Part shown: piece by piece, positions 7,380 through 10,688 of the stretch
How the letters are laid out: every line of letters starts with the position of its first letter
Position numbering within the stretch: the first letter of the stretch is position 1
Source of the DNA: Thermacetogenium sp. UBA4966
GTDB lineage: Bacteria; Bacillota; DSM-12270; Thermacetogeniales; Thermacetogeniaceae
Direction of reading: 5' to 3'
Assembly (NCBI GenBank): GCA_002397275.1
Contig: DHAA01000106.1
Location: 1-10,688, forward strand
DNA: 10,688 bases
Position numbers and translations under genes: made by a program
The notes under the pieces: model-generated
Databases searched by the model: none
What the model was told of the DNA's origin: nothing
Seen by the model: only the letters and a program-made list of their open reading frames with translations

Positions 7380-7490
7380 TTTCGGTTGCCGCTTTCACCG
7401 TCAGTTACATCCTTAGGCAGGCACGACTAACGTACCATACCTCATAGAGCTTTTGTATTCACCTGCATTACTTAACGCCGCATTCCCTTG
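7380..7490 (-). ncRNA. Possible structured-RNA remnant (group II intron-like)
   Basis: On the minus strand, AGGTATG (7442-7436) and CGTGCCT (7425-7419) can form a 7-bp RNA stem with two G-U pairs and a 10-base loop. Purine-rich GAAAGC and CAACCGAA segments follow. The style, with GGTGAATACAAAAG then a hairpin then GGTGAAAGC, recalls domain I of bacterial group II introns. No domain V, no reverse transcriptase and no intron boundary is visible. At most it is a fragment, and the assignment is from memory only. Confidence 0.22.
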
Positions 7491-7539
7491 CTCCCCATAT
7501 GTATAGATTATTTGGAGAATCAGGAATTCAAAAACGTGA

Positions 7540-7584
7540 GCTTTCTATGGAATTTAGATATATATAAAGTAAATAATAGAAAGC
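7540..7584. repeat. Inverted repeat GCTTTCTAT ... ATAGAAAGC
   Basis: Perfect 9-base arms at 7540-7548 and 7576-7584 enclose 27 very AT-rich bases. No T-run follows either arm, so it is not a terminator. It could be a regulator site or the end of a lost element. Confidence 0.35.
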
Positions 7585-7736
7585 AAGAATAATTAATATA
7601 TATCAGCCAGCATAGGGTATATTCCCTTAATTATATCTAAAAATCCCATATGACATTTGTTAACGAGCAAGGTAACATTAAACATAAAAGGAATAATGAT
7701 ATGTAAAGGCGACTGGGTGAGGGCGGGGCGAATTCC

Positions 7737-8882
7737 TTGGAATGCCTTGCCTTCACTCTAAACATTGTTCAGTTTGGAGTGATTGCTATCAGGCAGATCC
7801 TGCACCGGGCGCCCTTGCTCATGCTCCTCTTTGCCGCAGTGGCGGCCATGATTGCGCTCTGTTTCTCCACAATAGCAGAATTTTACACGATGGAGGCCGT
7901 CCTTCCGGATTTTATTTCCGACAGCTCGGTTAGCATTGAAATCAGCCAGGCAAGCGAGGGGGAGTCCCTGGTTAAAACAAAAGATTTACTCAAGTACTGT
8001 ACCGCTCAAGACACTGCTCTGATCCTGTACAGGAATTACCCCGTCTCCAACGGGAAGGCGGTCCTGCTTTGCGGCGATACCGCGTTTAAGCCGGAACTTG
8101 CGGAAGGACGCAATTTCTCCCCAGAAGACTTTGAACAGCAGGCGCCGGTGGCCTTGATCAGCGAAGAGGTTCGTGACAGGTGCAGGGACAGCGATGGAGA
8201 GCTCTATTTTGTGCATGAGAACAGCGAGTATCGCGTTATCGGAATTTTCAAAAGGCAGACCAGCCGCGGCTACACGACCTGGGGGGATAAATCAGGCGCT
8301 TTGTATTTCGTCAACATGGAGGCTGCAACAGGCTTCAATCTGGATACACCCCTCAACGGCAGCTATTCTCTGGACGCCAAGGGAAAAAGCATGGACCTGT
8401 TCGCTGAACTCGCCCATTATGCCGGGCAGATTAACCCGCAAATAGACATCAAGGCTTATACCAATAAGTCGTCGACATCCCAGAACATCATGGAGTCCCT
8501 TCGCAAAACCCTTGTAGTAATCATGGCCTTTGTTTTGACGGCTGTTTTAGTGCTGCTCAACGTTTTCAGCACAACATATTACTGGATCGAGGGCAGATAT
8601 AAGGAATTGGCTGTACGGATGCTGTCCGGGAGCAGGCTGCCTCGCATCCGCCGCATGGTATTGCGGGACTATCTGTTGCTCGTCACCATCGGCTTTGCTT
8701 TCGGCCTGCTCGCCGCGGCGCTGGTAATCAAGTCCGGCATTTTTCCCTTCATCGGTGAAACAGTTCATTGGGCAGCGGTTATAGCAGGTTATCTGCTCTG
8801 CCTGGCGATGGGAACCCTTGCCGGTTGGATTTCCCTGAGCCTGCGCCTGAAGCAGGAGATCATCGCACAGGTAAGGGGTTGA
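7737..8882 (+). CDS. FtsX/MacB-type ABC transporter permease
   Basis: This 381-residue permease has the MacB plan. A transmembrane helix lies near residues 24-46, followed by an extracytoplasmic core domain of about 210 residues, then three helices near 258-282, 311-333 and 345-369. The FtsX signature region includes YYWIEGRYKELAVRMLSGSRLPRIRRMVLRDY. Such permeases work in dimers with a LolD/MacB-like ATPase in lipoprotein, peptide or antibiotic transport or sensing, but no ATPase gene is present. The start is uncertain: TTG 7737 has only GGGG 8 bases upstream, while the better site AAAAGGA leads to ATG 7701, which is followed at once by an in-frame TAA. The gene is clearly more GC-rich than the gap before it. 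It may no longer be well expressed. Confidence 0.72.
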   Translation: MECLAFTLNIVQFGVIAIRQILHRAPLLMLLFAAVAAMIALCFSTIAEFYTMEAVLPDFISDSSVSIEISQASEGESLVKTKDLLKYCTAQDTALILYRNYPVSNGKAVLLCGDTAFKPELAEGRNFSPEDFEQQAPVALISEEVRDRCRDSDGELYFVHENSEYRVIGIFKRQTSRGYTTWGDKSGALYFVNMEAATGFNLDTPLNGSYSLDAKGKSMDLFAELAHYAGQINPQIDIKAYTNKSSTSQNIMESLRKTLVVIMAFVLTAVLVLLNVFSTTYYWIEGRYKELAVRMLSGSRLPRIRRMVLRDYLLLVTIGFAFGLLAAALVIKSGIFPFIGETVHWAAVIAGYLLCLAMGTLAGWISLSLRLKQEIIAQVRG

Positions 8883-9169
8883 ACATCTTGCGTCAGTTAA
8901 GATACGCCTGGGAAGACATAAAAGAGCAAAAAATGCGGAACTTCATTCTGTTCCTGCAGATAGCTGCCGCCCTGGTGCTGTTCAGCTTTGTGGTTTCCAT
9001 CGCCCTCAACGTAAACAGTTACCGGGACAAATTGAACCCGCAATCAGTTACGATAATTTCCAAATTTGGATGGGAAAGCAGAAAGCAGTTCTTCAAGAAC
9101 AGGTTCGTACCGGCGAATTGTCACAGGAGTCGGCAGATGCCGAAATCAAAAGCTATGAACAGATTTTGA
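8879..9169 (+). pseudogene. Truncated second FtsX/MacB-type permease
   Basis: TTG 8879 overlaps the previous stop (TTGA). TTG 8888, with AAGGGG 9 bases upstream, is the better start. The protein begins LRQLRYAWEDIKEQKMRNF, a typical permease N-terminus, with one hydrophobic helix (about residues 19-41), and continues to about LNPQSVTIIS. After that the frame loses permease character and ends at TGA 9169 with a basic, Arg-rich tail that looks out of frame. The full gene should be about 400 codons, so most of it has been lost. It was presumably the heterodimer partner of the upstream permease. Confidence 0.7.
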
Positions 9170-9309
9170 GTGAAATTGAAAACGGGGCTCAGGTTTCGGT
9201 CAATGCGGAGTATGATCCCGATGGGGCCGGAGAAGAATGTATCACTGTAATGCCGCCTTCAGATTTTAAGGTGTCCTTATCAGACGACGGTGTTATCATA
9301 AGTGACTAA
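9070..9309 (+). pseudogene. C-terminal fragment of an unidentified protein
   Basis: This frame (+1 relative to the broken permease) reads about 79 codons to TAA 9309. It is acidic, with a likely coiled-coil helix (KQKAVLQEQVRTGELSQESADAEI) followed by a beta-rich stretch (VSVNAEYDPDG, CITVMPPSDFKVSLSDDGVIIS). The frame stays open upstream of its first ATG (reading YDNFQIWMGKQ), and there is no ribosome binding site, so the ATG is probably internal. It appears to be the 3' end of another gene, or a later part of the same permease gene after a deletion, joined near 9040-9070. I do not recognise the family. Confidence 0.5.
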
Positions 9310-9333
9310 GCCCGGAGGCTTGCTTTCCCACAG

Positions 9334-9396
9334 AGGTTAATAGATGACCAAAAATTATCCTGTTATGATGGCGATTATGAGTATTATTTAGATAAA
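9334..9396 (+). pseudogene. Fragment of an ABC-F ATPase gene
   Basis: In the frame following TAA 9307-9309, bases 9334-9396 encode RLIDDQKLS followed by YDGDYEYYLDK. The latter matches the conserved G-N/D-Y-x-Y-Y-L-E/D-K block after the second nucleotide-binding domain of ABC-F proteins, the ribosome-associated ATPases that include antibiotic-resistance factors. Only about 20 codons remain, so nothing functional is left. The match ends 3 bases before the topB tail copy. The assignment rests on one short motif. Confidence 0.45.
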
Positions 9397-9399
9397 TGT

Positions 9400-9449
9400 C
9401 GCTCAACACCGCTCTGGCCGATGCCCTCGCCAAACTGAAGCAGAAATAA
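9400..9449 (+). pseudogene. Displaced second copy of the topB 3' end
   Basis: This encodes LNTALADALAKLKQK and stop, against LNTALADALAKLKRE in topB (5174-5223). Nucleotides match at 46 of 50 positions. Two of the four differences are synonymous, which points to a diverged topB rather than a fresh duplication. Nothing topB-like precedes it. It is the right-hand direct repeat of a possible insertion at the topB 3' end. Confidence 0.8.
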
Positions 9450-9482
9450 AACAACAAAGTCCCGTTACCTGAAGGCGACTGT

Positions 9483-9531
9483 AGTTGCAGCCCTGCCGGC
9501 TTCAACTGGAAACTTTTGATTTTTTCTTTTT
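9483..9531 (+). terminator. Rho-independent terminator (plus strand)
   Basis: AGTTGCAGCC (9483-9492) pairs with GGCTTCAACT (9498-9507) with one mismatch around a CTGCC loop. A T-rich run (9514-9531) follows after six bases. It acts rightward and partly overlaps the 3' end of the convergent diguanylate cyclase gene. Its place 33 bases after the displaced topB tail suggests that it was once the topB terminator. Confidence 0.6.
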
Positions 9532-10688
9532 ATACATTTCCTGATCAGCTTTTGCGATCAGTTCATCTGCGGACAGTTTGCCGGACCAATCATACTGCGC
9601 GCACCCGTAACTCATACTGATAATATAAGGTTTTACTTTTTGTATATTAAAAGTACTCACCTCTTGATTAATTCTTTTCCATATTTTTTTCGCTTTCTCA
9701 ATATCGCAATCTGGTAGAATCAGCATAAACTCATCGCCGCCAAACCGGAAAAATACGTCTGATTTGCGCAGGCATTTTTTTATCAAGCGCACAGCCGTAA
9801 TTATTAATTCATCACCTGCTCTATGCCCGTATGTATCGTTTATTTCTTTTAGATGATCAATATCAATAAAAAAAACTATCCCCTCGCTGTTGCTCTTTTT
9901 TGCTTGATCCAAACATTTTTCGAACAGCGCCAATCCTGTTCTTCTGTTATAAATCCCTGTCAGGCCATCAGTACATGCGAATAATCTCAGCCTCTCTTGG
10001 GAGAATGTCCTTTTTACAAGTTCATCTTCAAGATTTTCCTTTAATTCAGAGATATTATCTACTGAACTCTTTAACCTGATATTCTCAAAGTGCTTAGCAG
10101 CCAAATTATAATTGGTCAAAACCAATGCGGTACTCCCTATTACAAATATAAGAAAAACAGCTATATTAATAAATACCACTCTCTTATCCGGAACCGTCAC
10201 TAATTCCTGAATATTAAAGGCATATACAGCCGAAACTATGAGCGCCGCTATTACATATATATAAATAGAGGGATTGGTTTTCGGTATTTCATTTTTTATT
10301 TTTTTTCTTAATTTCGCACAGGCAAGTACAACCAGCGATAAGATGGAGTAAAACATTAAATTGACGACAAAAGACAGTTGTGCATTATGATACACCTGTT
10401 TACTTGATATGCCAAAATATCGAACCAGGATCAATCCCGCAAGGATTTCTAAAACAGCAAGCACAATATAAAAAACCCCGACCGCAATTACCGACATCTT
10501 CAGAGATATGTTAAACAGGTATTTGGCCATCAAAATATAAATGACAATGCCGATAAAAACCCTGAACATGGAATTATGCATAAAAAAATATAATGAAATT
10601 ATCATTGTACTTCCGGCGACAACAAACAGCAGCATTTTGTAAGGTTTTATTTCGATATTATAGAGGGGGTGCAGATATAAATCTTTGG
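9502..10688 (-). CDS. Membrane-anchored diguanylate cyclase (GGDEF), 5' partial
   Basis: This enzyme makes cyclic di-GMP from two GTP. Numbered from the first in-window ATG (10635), hydrophobic helices fill residues 1-175. A coiled-coil linker (about 180-215) and a complete GGDEF domain follow, with FIDIDHLKEIND (metal-binding D258) and the intact signature GGDEF at 299-303. The inhibitory I-site R290-K-S-D293 sits the canonical five residues ahead, so product feedback is likely. ATG 10635 has no ribosome binding site, and the frame stays open for 17 further codons to the window edge, reading LYNIEIKPYK. The true start therefore probably lies beyond 10688 and more membrane segments may be missing. 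The multi-helix input domain recalls those of AgrC-like sensors, but its ligand is unknown. Confidence 0.9.
   Translation of the reverse strand, partial: KDLYLHPLYNIEIKPYKMLLFVVAGSTMIISLYFFMHNSMFRVFIGIVIYILMAKYLFNISLKMSVIAVGVFYIVLAVLEILAGLILVRYFGISSKQVYHNAQLSFVVNLMFYSILSLVVLACAKLRKKIKNEIPKTNPSIYIYVIAALIVSAVYAFNIQELVTVPDKRVVFINIAVFLIFVIGSTALVLTNYNLAAKHFENIRLKSSVDNISELKENLEDELVKRTFSQERLRLFACTDGLTGIYNRRTGLALFEKCLDQAKKSNSEGIVFFIDIDHLKEINDTYGHRAGDELIITAVRLIKKCLRKSDVFFRFGGDEFMLILPDCDIEKAKKIWKRINQEVSTFNIQKVKPYIISMSYGCAQYDWSGKLSADELIAKADQEMYKKKKSKVSS

Larger units (their letters stand above)
7309..7736. other. 428-base gap between sigma operon and permease
   Basis: Apart from the ECF promoter, this stretch holds no convincing gene. 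Bases 7380-7490 contain a possible structured-RNA remnant. From about 7500 to 7700 the DNA is very AT-rich and includes a 9-base inverted repeat at 7540-7584. A weak promoter-like pair, TTGTTA (7657-7662) and TAAACA (7679-7684) 16 bases apart, precedes the permease. Only short frames such as 7499-7567 (22 codons) occur. Confidence 0.6.

Noticed and set aside
7499..7567. 22-codon ORF in the AT-rich gap
   Set aside because: There is no ribosome binding site, no recognisable motif, and the length is within chance expectation.
9308..9322. AAGCC-CGGA-GGCTT hairpin after 9309 as a terminator
   Set aside because: The stem is only 5 bp and no T-run follows.
1..10688. CRISPR arrays, tRNA or rRNA genes, complete insertion sequences
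   Set aside because: No regularly spaced repeats, no cloverleaf or rRNA signatures and no transposase or integrase frames were seen on either strand.

Overview
The window looks like an accessory stretch of a Bacillota (Firmicutes) chromosome, most likely a Clostridia-type genome. Support comes from strong AGGAG-type ribosome binding sites, a BlaI/M56 pair, an ECF sigma/anti-sigma pair, a Gram-positive-type topoisomerase III of 729 residues, and moderate GC content. I cannot name the genus from sequence alone.

Layout. At the left (1-2812, minus strand) lie a small secreted protein of unknown function and a blaI-blaR1-like pair: a winged-helix repressor and a membrane M56 metalloprotease whose C-terminal sensor shows no clear penicillin-binding motif set. 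A divergent promoter region (2813-3033) carries a candidate repressor operator on the minus strand and an extended -10 promoter for topB on the plus strand. topB (3034-5223) appears intact. Directly after it sits a HigB/HigA-type toxin-antitoxin module (5246-5900) with a textbook promoter and a 20-bp palindromic operator. The antitoxin runs 21 bp into the 3' end of a convergent anti-sigma gene, which is the second gene of an ECF sigma/zinc anti-sigma operon (5880-7308, minus) with a recognisable ECF promoter.

From 7309 to 9501 the DNA has the look of a gene graveyard. It holds an AT-rich 428-base gap with a possible structured-RNA remnant, an orphan FtsX/MacB-type permease with a doubtful start, a second permease broken after about 60 codons, the tail of an unknown gene, about 20 codons matching the end of an ABC-F ATPase, and a second copy of the last 50 bases of topB followed by an intrinsic terminator. 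A membrane-anchored diguanylate cyclase (9502 to the right edge, minus) closes the window and is probably incomplete at its N-terminus.

The most interesting signal is the repeated topB 3' end. topB itself now lacks a visible terminator and is followed by the toxin-antitoxin promoter. A diverged topB tail with a terminator sits 4.2 kb away. This is what insertion of a block at the topB 3' end would leave, with 5224-9399 as the (decayed) insert, though a remnant of a second topB would look similar. The intact genes form three separate sensory or regulatory modules (M56/BlaI, ECF/anti-sigma, c-di-GMP synthesis), and I see no evidence that they act in one pathway.
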